From contig NZ_BBYR01000017.1 in NCBI RefSeq assembly GCF_001293525.1, forward strand, positions 1-64,000: 64,000 nt of DNA. The letters are read 5' to 3'. Under the pieces are notes generated by a model. It searched no databases and was not told the origin of the DNA. It saw only the letters and a list, made by a program, of their open reading frames with translations. This document shows, in pieces, positions 28,112-36,125 of the stretch; within the stretch, counting starts at the first letter, position 1; every line of letters starts with the position of its first letter. The DNA is from Pseudideonella sakaiensis (GTDB lineage: Bacteria; Pseudomonadota; Gammaproteobacteria; Burkholderiales; Burkholderiaceae_C). Position numbers and translations under genes: made by a program.

Positions 28112-29841
28112 CGCTGCGGCCCCAGCGCGGCGGCGTCCACCGGCAGGCCGCCGGCGCCGGCCGGCGCCGGCCGGCAGGGGCTGACGAGGTCGCGCGCGCC
28201 GACGTAGCGCGCGGTGCGCAGGCCGGCCAGGCCGAGCATCGAGTGGTAGAGGTCGTCGTGGTGGGCCGGCTGGGCCGCGCGCCGGCGCAGGCAGGCGGCG
28301 TCGAGGCCGCCCCAGCCGCGCGCGCCGTCGCCGCCGAACCACCAGAGCATCGGCACCGCGTGCTGCTCGCGCGGCGCGATCGCCTCGGGCATGCCGTGCA
28401 GGTACAGGCCGCGCTCGCCGAGCGATTCGCCATGGTCGGAGGCGTACATCATCGCGACATCGTAGCGGTCCTGCCGCTGCTGCAGCGTGCCGACGACCTC
28501 GGCCAGCACCTGGTCGGTGTAGCGGATCGCGTTGTCGTAGGCGGCGACGATCTGCTCGCGCGTGCAGTCGCGCAGCTCGGTGCTGCGGCAGGCCGGCCCG
28601 AACACCGCCCCCTCGGGCGGGTAGCGCTTGAAGTAGGCCGGGCCGTGGTTGCCCATCTGGTGCAGCAGCACCAGGGTGTCGCGCGGCGCCGCGCCGCGCT
28701 CGCCCTCGTCGAGCACCTGGCGCAGGCCCTGCACCAGCACGCCGTCGAAGCAGACGCCGCCGGGGCAGAGCGCGGGGTCGGTGCCGCGTGTCAGGTCGCG
28801 CGTGTCGACGCCTCGGCACACGCCCTTGCAGCCGCTCTGGTTGTCCAGCCAGACCACGCGCCAGCCGGCGCGCTGGAACAGCTGGGGCAGGGTCTCGCCG
28901 CTGCGGATGCGGTCCTCGTCGTAGTCGGCCCGGCCCTCGGGCGAGAACATGCAGGGCAGCGAGACCTCGGTCGAGGTGCCGCAGGAGGTGGTCTGCGGGA
29001 AGTTGATCACCGGCAGGCGCGCCAGCCGCGGGTTGGTCTCGCGCGCGTAGCCGTTGAGCGAGAAGTTCATGGCGCGCGCGGTCTCGCCGACCACCATCAC
29101 CAGCAGCCGCGGCCGCGCCGCGGGCGCACCGACGAGCTGGATCGCCGGCGGCGGCTCGGCGCGCCGGTGCGCCGTGCGCCAGTCGTCGGCCAGCACGCGG
29201 CCGGTGGAATAGACGACGTTGCCGGGCGTGATGCGATAGCGCAGCGTCTTGTCGTTGCGCAGCGTCGACGACAGGTCCTGGAAGCCGGCCAGCAGCGCGC
29301 CCAGCGTCAGCGCCAGCAGCGCGCCGAGCACGCCCAGCCGCCGCAGCAGCGCGCGCCGCCAGCCGTCGCGGCGCAGGCGCAGCCGCCACAGCCCGAACAC
29401 CGCCGCCGCTGCCAGCGCGAGCTGGCCGAGCAGGGCCGGCGTCATCAGGTCGGCGGCCTCGCGGGTGTCGGTGCGCAGGGTGTTGCGCAGCATCGAGGGG
29501 TCGAGCACCACGCCGTAGCGCTGGATCATGTGCTGCGAGACCAGCGAGGCCAGCAGCAGCAGCGCGAGCAGCGGCTTCAGGCTCCAGCGCGTGGCCAGCA
29601 GCAGCAGCGGGATCGCATGCAGGCCCAGCAGCACCGCGGCGCTGCTGGCGACGAAGCGCCAGGTGGCCGCGTCGCCCCAGGCGCGGCCGGCCAGCGCCGC
29701 CTGCCAGAAGGGCTGGTTCAGCAGCAGCACGATCGCGGCGACGACCGCCAGCAGCAGGGTCTCGGGGGCCAGGCCGCCGGCGGCGGGGCGGGGGCCGGCC
29801 CGCCGATCGAGCCGGCCCGGCACGGGCAGGACGGCGCTCAT
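28108..29841 (-). CDS. eptA: Lipid A phosphoethanolamine transferase (EptA/Mcr family)
   Basis: 577 residues. Five N-terminal helices anchor it in the inner membrane (to ~190); a periplasmic alkaline-phosphatase-fold domain follows. Catalytic residues are all visible: Glu253 in VVGETARAMN, Thr289 in TTSCGTSTEVSLPC (nucleophile), His399 in MGNHGPAYF, Asp469/His470 in SDHGESLGE and His482 in YLHGMPEA. It transfers phosphoethanolamine from PE to lipid A, which lowers sensitivity to cationic peptides. It overlaps the PAP2 gene upstream and dgkA downstream by 4 bp each. Confidence 0.93.
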   Translation of the reverse strand: MSAVLPVPGRLDRRAGPRPAAGGLAPETLLLAVVAAIVLLLNQPFWQAALAGRAWGDAATWRFVASSAAVLLGLHAIPLLLLATRWSLKPLLALLLLASLVSQHMIQRYGVVLDPSMLRNTLRTDTREAADLMTPALLGQLALAAAAVFGLWRLRLRRDGWRRALLRRLGVLGALLALTLGALLAGFQDLSSTLRNDKTLRYRITPGNVVYSTGRVLADDWRTAHRRAEPPPAIQLVGAPAARPRLLVMVVGETARAMNFSLNGYARETNPRLARLPVINFPQTTSCGTSTEVSLPCMFSPEGRADYDEDRIRSGETLPQLFQRAGWRVVWLDNQSGCKGVCRGVDTRDLTRGTDPALCPGGVCFDGVLVQGLRQVLDEGERGAAPRDTLVLLHQMGNHGPAYFKRYPPEGAVFGPACRSTELRDCTREQIVAAYDNAIRYTDQVLAEVVGTLQQRQDRYDVAMMYASDHGESLGERGLYLHGMPEAIAPREQHAVPMLWWFGGDGARGWGGLDAACLRRRAAQPAHHDDLYHSMLGLAGLRTARYVGARDLVSPCRPAPAGAGGLPVDAAALGPQR

Positions 29842-30605
29842 GGCCGGTGCCCTTGCGCCGGGGTCGCCGGCGCGGTGCCGCGCCGCAGCAGCGGCAGGAA
29901 GACCAGCGCGGCGACGAACCAGTCGACCGCGGCCGACCAGAGGTTGTGGCTCATGAAGTGCGCGCCCTGCACCAGCCGCACGCCGCCGAACACGGCGCCC
30001 GCCACCAGGGTCAGCGCGAAGGCGCCGTGCGCCAGGCGGCGGCGCCCCAGCACCTGCAGCGCCAGCGCCGGCGCCACCAGCGAGAACCCGGCCGCCGCAT
30101 GGCCGCTGGGGAAGCAGCGACCGGCCTCGATGCGCGGCACGAACCAGCGCGCGCTCGGCTCGGCGCTGCCGCCGAACTGCACCAGGTCCCAGGGGCAGGC
30201 GTGGCTGTTGATGTCCTTCAGCACGGTCACCAGCGCCGGGCCCAGGCCCATGGCCGCGACCGTCGTCCACAGCAGGCGCTGGTGCGGCCGCAGCGCCGGC
30301 AGCCAGCGCGCGGCCACGGCCGCGGCGATCAGCAGCAGCCACAGCGCGAGCACCGCCGACTTCAGCGCCCGGTGGCCGATCGCCTCGGCCCAGCCGCTGC
30401 CGCTCACCAGGAAGTGGCCGCTGGCCGGGTCGAAGAAGCGCGCGCTGAGCGCGGTGTCGAGCCCGCTCTGGCGCAGCAGGGTCGCCGCGGTGGCGAAGGC
30501 GAGCGGAATCGCCAGCAGGTGCAGCGCGATGACCCGTCCGGGCCGCGGCGCGGCGGGTGGGTCGGCGGGCCGGGGCGCGGCCAGGGGCAGGGCGGGAGCG
30601 GTCAC
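29838..30605 (-). CDS. PAP2 family lipid phosphatase
   Basis: 255 residues with about six membrane helices. The three phosphatase motifs are present: KDINSHACPWD (motif 1 region with the Lys), RCFPSGHAAAGFS (motif 2), and VRLVQGAHFMSHNLWSAAVDW (motif 3, with catalytic His). Relatives are the PAP2 proteins found beside mcr/eptA genes and LpxT/LpxE-like enzymes. It is the first gene of PAP2-eptA-dgkA and overlaps eptA by 4 bp. It could act on phosphatidate, undecaprenyl pyrophosphate or lipid A phosphate. Confidence 0.88.
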   Translation of the reverse strand: MTAPALPLAAPRPADPPAAPRPGRVIALHLLAIPLAFATAATLLRQSGLDTALSARFFDPASGHFLVSGSGWAEAIGHRALKSAVLALWLLLIAAAVAARWLPALRPHQRLLWTTVAAMGLGPALVTVLKDINSHACPWDLVQFGGSAEPSARWFVPRIEAGRCFPSGHAAAGFSLVAPALALQVLGRRRLAHGAFALTLVAGAVFGGVRLVQGAHFMSHNLWSAAVDWFVAALVFLPLLRRGTAPATPAQGHRP

Positions 30606-30659
30606 GGGCGGGCGCGCGAGGGCGCAGGTCGACGGATGCCCCGAGGCTAGGCAGGGGCC

Positions 30660-30702
30660 CGTCGAGGCCGCGTCGAGGCCGCGTCGAATTTCCGTCGAGG
30701 CG
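30660..30702 (-). promoter_or_regulatory. Four tandem 11-bp repeats upstream of PAP2-eptA-dgkA
   Basis: On the plus strand the units are CGTCGAGGCCG, CGTCGAGGCCG, CGTCGAATTTC and CGTCGAGGCG, starting every 11 bp from 30660. On the transcribed strand this gives TCGACG-type half-sites repeated at one helical turn. OmpR/PhoB-type regulators bind such direct repeats with 11-bp spacing. The array ends 55 bp before the PAP2 start. The regulator encoded at 32183-32902 is the obvious candidate. Confidence 0.6.
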
Positions 30703-30815
30703 CGTGCGGGGACCTGCGGGCGCCGCGCTGCGGCGCACCGTGTCGCGCGGGCGCTCGGGGCACTGCCCCGCGGCGGCAGGCGGGGCGGGCGGCCCGGCCC
30801 GCGGCGCCCGGCCGC

Positions 30816-32186
30816 TCAGGCGCCGAAGCGCAGCACGAAGCGCGTGCCCTGCGGCTCGCGGGGCCCGACGCCGAGCGACCAGCCGCGCTGCTCGGCCGCG
30901 CGCCGCGCGATCGCCAGCCCGAGGCCGCGCTGGTCGCCGCCATCGGCGGGCCGGCCGCCGGTGTCGTTCAGCCGGCCGCGGTAGTAGCGCTCGAACACGA
31001 AGGGCAGCTCGTCGCGCGGGATGCCCTGGCCGTCGTCCTCGATCACCAGCGCGCCGTCGTCCCAGTGCACGCGGCAGCGCGCCGGCGCCGCGTGCTCGGC
31101 TGCGTTGCGCATCAGGTTGCGCAGGATCGTCGTCAGCGCATGCCGGTCGGCCCGGACCGCGCTGTCGCGCGCGACCTCGTTGACCAGCACCAGGCCGTGC
31201 TGGGCCGGCAGATCGCCGAGGCTGTCCCAGGCGTCGTCGACCGCGTCGGCCAGCGGCACGACGACCTGGTCCGCCGCCGAGCGCTGGCCCGGCACATCGA
31301 TCGCGCGCAGCGAGGCCAGGGTGCCGGCGACCGCGTCGACGCAGCTGAGCATGCGCGCGACGCGCTGCCGTGCGGCCACGTCACGGTCCGTCGCGGCGGT
31401 GCCCGGTGTCGCCGGCCCGGGCCAGGCCACCTGCAGCAGCTCGAGGTCGGTGCGCAGCGCGGTCAGCGGCGTGCGCACCTCGTGCCGCAGGTCGGCCAGC
31501 AGTTCCCCCTCGCGCGCGAGGGCATGCTCCCAGCGCGCCTGCACGCGGCCGAAGGCGTCCAGCAGCCGGCCCTCCTCGTCGGCTGCCGGCGGCGCGCGTG
31601 CGCCCTCGCCGGGGCGCGGCGGGGGCGGCGGCGCCCAGTCGTCCATCAGCCGCGCGACGCGTGCCAGCGGCTGCATCAGCAGCTCCGCGACCCAGGCGGA
31701 GACGGCGATCGCCAGGCCGATGAAGATCGCGCCGAGCACGGCCAGCTGGGCCGCGAAATCGCCCACCTTCTGCTCGGCGATGGCGGCGTCGTAGCGCACC
31801 ACCAGCCGGCCGCCGGCCACCGGCATCACCAGCAGGTGGTACTCGCCGCCAGCGGGCGTGTGGTCGCGGTGCGGCCCGTCGCGCAGGCCGGCCAGGCCGG
31901 CCGGCAGCGGGCCCGGCAGGCTGCGTCCGTCGGGGGCCTGCCACCAGGCCTCGTAGCGGTCCGGCAGCAGCGGGCCGATGGCGCCGTCGGCGCCCTCGTC
32001 GAGCAGGCGCGCCGGCCCGCCGCGCTCGATGCGCTGCGCCAGACGCTGCGCCTCGGTGCGCACCAGGTCGTCGGCCAGGTCGTCCTCCTGCTCGTGCAGG
32101 GTCCAGACCGCCAGGCCGCCCTGCACCAGCGTGAACAAGGCCACCAGCAGCACCAGCGCCAGCCGGACCCGCTGCTGCAGCGTCAT
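30816..32186 (-). CDS. Two-component sensor histidine kinase (PmrB/QseC-like)
   Basis: 456 residues. Membrane helices at ~6-28 and ~145-168 enclose a periplasmic sensor region. A HAMP-like segment follows, then the H-box LLADLRHEVRTPLTALRTDL (His ~238), an N-box LRNLMRNAAEHA and the ATP-lid motif LPFVFERYYRGRL with GLGLAIARR. It overlaps the response regulator by 4 bp. Its position upstream of PAP2-eptA-dgkA on the same strand suggests a PmrAB-like role in controlling lipid A modification. Confidence 0.9.
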   Translation of the reverse strand: MTLQQRVRLALVLLVALFTLVQGGLAVWTLHEQEDDLADDLVRTEAQRLAQRIERGGPARLLDEGADGAIGPLLPDRYEAWWQAPDGRSLPGPLPAGLAGLRDGPHRDHTPAGGEYHLLVMPVAGGRLVVRYDAAIAEQKVGDFAAQLAVLGAIFIGLAIAVSAWVAELLMQPLARVARLMDDWAPPPPPRPGEGARAPPAADEEGRLLDAFGRVQARWEHALAREGELLADLRHEVRTPLTALRTDLELLQVAWPGPATPGTAATDRDVAARQRVARMLSCVDAVAGTLASLRAIDVPGQRSAADQVVVPLADAVDDAWDSLGDLPAQHGLVLVNEVARDSAVRADRHALTTILRNLMRNAAEHAAPARCRVHWDDGALVIEDDGQGIPRDELPFVFERYYRGRLNDTGGRPADGGDQRGLGLAIARRAAEQRGWSLGVGPREPQGTRFVLRFGA

Positions 32187-32902
32187 GGCGCGCCCTCGTC
32201 GGCGCCGGTGTGCAGCCGCCAGCCGATGCCGTGGCGTGTCTCCACGCCGTCGTAGCCGGCCTGCGCGAGCGCGCGCCGCAGCAGGTGGATCTGGCCGCGC
32301 AGCGCGTCGCCGTCCGGCGGATCGTCGGGCCAGAGCGCGGCCTCCAGCTCGGCGCGCGGCACCACCCGCCCCGGGTCGCGCATCAGCCGTTCGAGCAGCT
32401 GCAGCGCGCGCGGTGGCAGGTGCACCGGGCGCTCGCCGACGTGGACCTCGCGGGTGCGGCGGTCCAGCCGCAGCGGGCCGACCACCAGCGCATCACCGGT
32501 CACCGCCTGGCTGGCGCGGCGGTGCAGCGCCTTCACGCGCAGTGCCAGCTCGGCCAGAGAGAAAGGCTTGACGAGGTAGTCGTCGGCGCCGGCCTCGAAG
32601 CAGGCGGCCTTGCTGGCCAGCGCGTCGCGCGCGGTCAGCATCAGCACCGGCACGGCCAGGCGCAGGCGGCCGCGCAGCTGGCGCAGCACCTCCTGGCCGT
32701 CCAGCCGCGGCAGGCCGATGTCCAGCACCACCACGTCGACGGTCTGGCGCGCGAGCAGCGCGAGCGCCGCCGCGCCGTCGTAGGCGACGTCGACCCGGTG
32801 GCCGTGCAGCTCGAGGTACTCGACCACGTTGCGGGCGATCGTCTGCTCGTCCTCGACCACGAGGACGTGTGCACGCGCCTCGGCCAGCCCGCCCGCGTTC
32901 AT
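32183..32902 (-). CDS. OmpR family response regulator (PmrA/QseB-like)
   Basis: 239 residues. The receiver domain has acidic VVEDEQ, phosphorylation site VVVLDIGLPRLDG, and lysine VKPFSLAEL. The C-terminal winged helix carries VHLPPRALQLLERLMRDPGRVVPRA (split) and the usual trans-activation loop WPDDPPDGDALRGQI. It overlaps the hybrid kinase upstream and the sensor kinase downstream by 4 bp each, so all three kinase/regulator genes form one unit. It is the predicted binder of the 11-bp repeats at 30660-30702. Confidence 0.92.
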   Translation of the reverse strand: MNAGGLAEARAHVLVVEDEQTIARNVVEYLELHGHRVDVAYDGAAALALLARQTVDVVVLDIGLPRLDGQEVLRQLRGRLRLAVPVLMLTARDALASKAACFEAGADDYLVKPFSLAELALRVKALHRRASQAVTGDALVVGPLRLDRRTREVHVGERPVHLPPRALQLLERLMRDPGRVVPRAELEAALWPDDPPDGDALRGQIHLLRRALAQAGYDGVETRHGIGWRLHTGADEGAP

Positions 32903-35169
32903 GCCTTCGCGTCCAGCGCCTCGCGCAGCTTGCGGGCCAGCTCGGCGTAACCGTAGGGTTTGGTCAGCAGGCGCACGCCGGCGTCGAGCCGGCCGCCGTG
33001 CACGATCGCGTCGCGCGCGTAGCCGGAGGTGAAGAGCACGCGCAGGCCGGGCCGCAGCACGCGCGCCCGCGTCACCACGTCGGCGCCGGTCATCCCGCCG
33101 GGCAGCACCACGTCGGTGAACAGCAGGTCGACCTCGGGCGTGCGCGACAGCAGCGCCAGCGCGGACGGCCCGTCGGGAGCGGTCAGCACCTGGTAGCCCA
33201 GCTCACGCAGGCTGGACGCCGACTGGGCCCGCACGTCGGCGTCGTCCTCCAGCACCAGCACCGTCTCCTGGCGGCCGCTGCTCGCGCGCGGGGTGTCGTT
33301 GGCGCCCGGCGCCGGCGCCGCGGCGGGCGCCGCCAGCCGCGGCAGCAGGATGCGCACCGTGGTGCCCCGGCCCGGCGCGGAGTCCAGCCGGACGTGGCCG
33401 CCGGACTGCCTGACGAAGCCGTAGACCTGGCTCAACCCGAGTCCCGTGCCCTGGCCGACCGGCTTGGTGGTGAAGAAGGGCTCGAAGGCCTGGCGCAGCG
33501 TCGCCTCGTCCATGCCGCAGCCCGTGTCCGTCACGCTCAGCAGCACGTGCTCGCCGGGGGGCAGGTCGTCCGCCGGCGCGGCGTCGCCGTCGGGCGGCAG
33601 CGTGAGCCTGGCCGTGGCGATCGTGATTCGCCCGCCGCCCGGCATCGCGTCGCGGGCGTTCACGGCCAGGTTCAGCAGCGCGCTCTCGAGCTGGTTGGCG
33701 TCGATCTCCACCCAGCCCAGGTCCTGCTGCAGCCGGGTCTCCACCTCGATCGACTCGCCCAGCGTGCGCCGCAGCAGCTCGGCCAGCCCGGCCACCAGGC
33801 CGTTCGGATCGACCGGCTTCGGGTCCAGCGGCTGGCGCCGGGCGAAGGCGAGCAGGCGCTGGGTCAGCGCCGCCGCGCGCCGCGCGCCCGTCAGCGCGCC
33901 GTCGGCGGCCCGGCGCACCCGCTCGGCCTCCGGCGGCGCCGCGCGCCGCACCACCTCGAGGTTGCTGACGATGACCTGCAGCAGGTTGTTGAAGTCGTGC
34001 GCCACGCCGCCGGTCAGCTGGCCCACCGCCTCCATCTTCTGCGACTGGCGCAGCGCCTCGGCCTGGCGCGCCAGCTCGGCGCTGCGATCGGCCACCTGCT
34101 GCTCGAGCGTGGCGTTCAGCTCGCGCAGCGCGTCCTCGGCCCGGCGTCGCTCGGCCAGCTCGCGCTGCGCCTCGGCGACGAGCCGCGTGTTGTCGATCGC
34201 CACCGCGGCCTCGGCGGCCAGGCCGGTCAGGCCGCGCTCCGAGCGCTCGCCGAAGACCCCGGGCCGGCCGTGGCCGAACAGCAGCGCGCCGAGCACGCTG
34301 CCGCTGCGCGAGATCACCGGCACGGCCAAGTAGCTGCGCACCGGCAGGTGGCCCGGCGGCATGCCGCGGTGCGGCGGGTGGCGGCCGTACAGCGGGTCGC
34401 GCGTGATGTCGTCGCTGCGCACGATGCCCGCGCCGTGGAAGGTGGGCGCGAACACCGGCGTGATGTGCGGCATCGGGAAGCGCGCGAAGGCCTCGTGCGG
34501 TGCGCCCGACAGCGTGTACAGCATGGTCTGGCTGCCGGCCTCCTCGTCGTGCACGTTGTAGAAGAAGGCGCCGAACTCCGCGCCGGTCAGCTCCACGCCG
34601 GCGTCGGTCACGATCTGCACCAGCCGGTGCAGGTCGGGCTCCATCGCGAGCGCCGAGCCCACGCGGTTCAGCACCTCCAGCGCGCGCCGCTCCTCGGCTG
34701 CCGATTCCTCGGCGCGGCGCTGCGCGGTGCGGTCGCGCAGCACCTTGACGAAGCCGATGTGGCTGCCGTCGGCACCGCGGATCGGCGTCAGTTCGCCGAC
34801 CGCCCAGAGCCGGTGCCCGTCCCGGTGCACGCGCCAGCCCTCGTCGCCGCCGCCACGGCCGCTGGCCAGTGCCTCGGCCATCTCCGCCGCGAAGCGGCCG
34901 GCCGCCTGGTCGGCCGGCACGAACAGCCGTTCCAGGTCCTGGCCGAGCATCTCTGCCTCGGTCCAGCCCAGCAGGTGGCGTGCGCCCTCGCTCCAGCTCG
35001 TCACCCGCCCCTCGGTGTCGGTGGCGATGATGGCGGTGTCGCTGGCGCTGTCGACGATCTGGCGCCAGGTCGCCGCACTGTGCTGCGGGGTCGGGGCCGG
35101 AGGCGGCTCGGCGCCGCCGGCGGCGGGCGGGCCGGCGGGGGCAGGGGAATCGGCGGGGTCGTGGGGCAT
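32899..35169 (-). CDS. Hybrid sensor kinase: PAS-GAF-HisKA-HATPase-receiver
   Basis: 756 residues from the ATG at 35169. Domains in order: PAS (~35-155, DTAIIATDTEGRVTSWSEGA), GAF (~165-345, ending RLVAEAQRELAERRR), a coiled linker, a HisKA-like H-box GGVAHDFNNLLQVIVSNLE (~400), HATPase with VNARDAMPGGGRIT and TGLGLSQVYGFVRQSGGHV, and a C-terminal receiver (~640-756) with VLEDDADV, LLFTDVVLPGG and LLTKPYGY. No membrane segment is seen, so it should be cytoplasmic. It overlaps the OmpR regulator by 4 bp, an unusual arrangement that could let it feed signals into the same system. Confidence 0.9.
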   Translation of the reverse strand: MPHDPADSPAPAGPPAAGGAEPPPAPTPQHSAATWRQIVDSASDTAIIATDTEGRVTSWSEGARHLLGWTEAEMLGQDLERLFVPADQAAGRFAAEMAEALASGRGGGDEGWRVHRDGHRLWAVGELTPIRGADGSHIGFVKVLRDRTAQRRAEESAAEERRALEVLNRVGSALAMEPDLHRLVQIVTDAGVELTGAEFGAFFYNVHDEEAGSQTMLYTLSGAPHEAFARFPMPHITPVFAPTFHGAGIVRSDDITRDPLYGRHPPHRGMPPGHLPVRSYLAVPVISRSGSVLGALLFGHGRPGVFGERSERGLTGLAAEAAVAIDNTRLVAEAQRELAERRRAEDALRELNATLEQQVADRSAELARQAEALRQSQKMEAVGQLTGGVAHDFNNLLQVIVSNLEVVRRAAPPEAERVRRAADGALTGARRAAALTQRLLAFARRQPLDPKPVDPNGLVAGLAELLRRTLGESIEVETRLQQDLGWVEIDANQLESALLNLAVNARDAMPGGGRITIATARLTLPPDGDAAPADDLPPGEHVLLSVTDTGCGMDEATLRQAFEPFFTTKPVGQGTGLGLSQVYGFVRQSGGHVRLDSAPGRGTTVRILLPRLAAPAAAPAPGANDTPRASSGRQETVLVLEDDADVRAQSASSLRELGYQVLTAPDGPSALALLSRTPEVDLLFTDVVLPGGMTGADVVTRARVLRPGLRVLFTSGYARDAIVHGGRLDAGVRLLTKPYGYAELARKLREALDAKA

Positions 35170-35487
35170 GCGCGGCGGTGGGCTGGGAGGGGCCGCGGGA
35201 TGCTGCGAGCCGGGGCGATGGCAGGGATGATGCCCGAATCGCCGTGGCCCCGCGACGCGCAGGGGGCGGGCGGCGGCGCGGCTGGACGGGGCGCCCGGGG
35301 CTCGAGTCGTCGCGCGCGCCGCCGACAGCACCATGGTCTGTCGTGCGCGCTCCCAGCACCGCGCGGTGGGCTGCGGCCGGTGCTGCGCTGGCGCGGCGCG
35401 CTGGAGGTGGCGAACGATGCGGCCCACGCGACGCGCTCCGCCCCGGCTGCGGTACGCTGGCAGCCCCGTCGCTTCCACCTGCCCGCC
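35170..35487. other. Divergent intergenic region
   Basis: 318 bases between the hybrid kinase and GST genes, transcribed away from each other. Open frames across it are G/C-driven and show no family match. It must hold promoters for both sides, but no clear -35/-10 pair or operator stands out. Confidence 0.5.
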
Positions 35488-36120
35488 ATGCAACTCATCG
35501 GCATGCTCGACTCGCCCTACGTGCGGCGCGTCGCGATCACGCTGCAACTGCTCGGCCTGCCCTTCGAGCACCGCTCGGTCTCGGTCTTCCGTGGCTTCGA
35601 CGCCTTCCACGCGCTGAACCCGGTCGTCAAGGCGCCGACGCTGGTCTGCGACGACGGCCTGCCGCTGATGGACTCGACGCTGATCATCGACTACGCCGAG
35701 GCGCTGGCCGGCCGCAGCCTGATGCCGGCCGAGCCGGCGGCCCGGCTGCGCGTGCTGCGCCGCATCGGCCTGGCGCTGGCGGCCTGCGAGAAGGCGGTGC
35801 AGTACTACTACGAGGGCGCGCTGCGCCCGCCCGAGAAGGCGCATGCGCCGTGGCGCGACCGGGTGACCGGCCAGCTGCACGCCGCCTTCGCGGCGCTCGA
35901 GGCGGCGCTGCCCGACGCGGGCTGGTCGGCCACGCCCGAGGGCATCGGCCAGGACGGCCTGAGCACCGCGGTGGCCTGGCACTTCACGCAGCAGACCGTG
36001 CCGGGCCTGGTGTCGCCGCAGGCACACCCGCGGCTGGTCGCCTTCTCGGCCGCGGCCGAGGCGATGCCGGCCTTCCGCGCGGCCGCCCACGGCGACGGCA
36101 CCGTGCCGGTCGCCGGCTGA
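35488..36120 (+). CDS. Glutathione S-transferase family protein
   Basis: 210 residues from the ATG at 35488. The thioredoxin-like N domain begins MQLIGMLDSPYVRRVAITL, with the SPYVRR site where the catalytic Ser or Cys usually lies, and the cis-Pro region VVKAPTLVCDDG followed by LMDSTLIIDY, the glutathione gamma-glutamyl site. An all-helical C domain completes it. It is 5 bp upstream of the FAD-linked oxidase and probably co-translated. Substrate unknown. Confidence 0.87.
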   Translation: MQLIGMLDSPYVRRVAITLQLLGLPFEHRSVSVFRGFDAFHALNPVVKAPTLVCDDGLPLMDSTLIIDYAEALAGRSLMPAEPAARLRVLRRIGLALAACEKAVQYYYEGALRPPEKAHAPWRDRVTGQLHAAFAALEAALPDAGWSATPEGIGQDGLSTAVAWHFTQQTVPGLVSPQAHPRLVAFSAAAEAMPAFRAAAHGDGTVPVAG

Positions 36121-36125
36121 GGCCG

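Noticed and set aside
30660-30702. Possible simple microsatellite without function
   Set aside because: One-turn spacing, the diverged third unit and the position before an operon next to an OmpR-type regulator favour binding sites, so it is kept as a finding.
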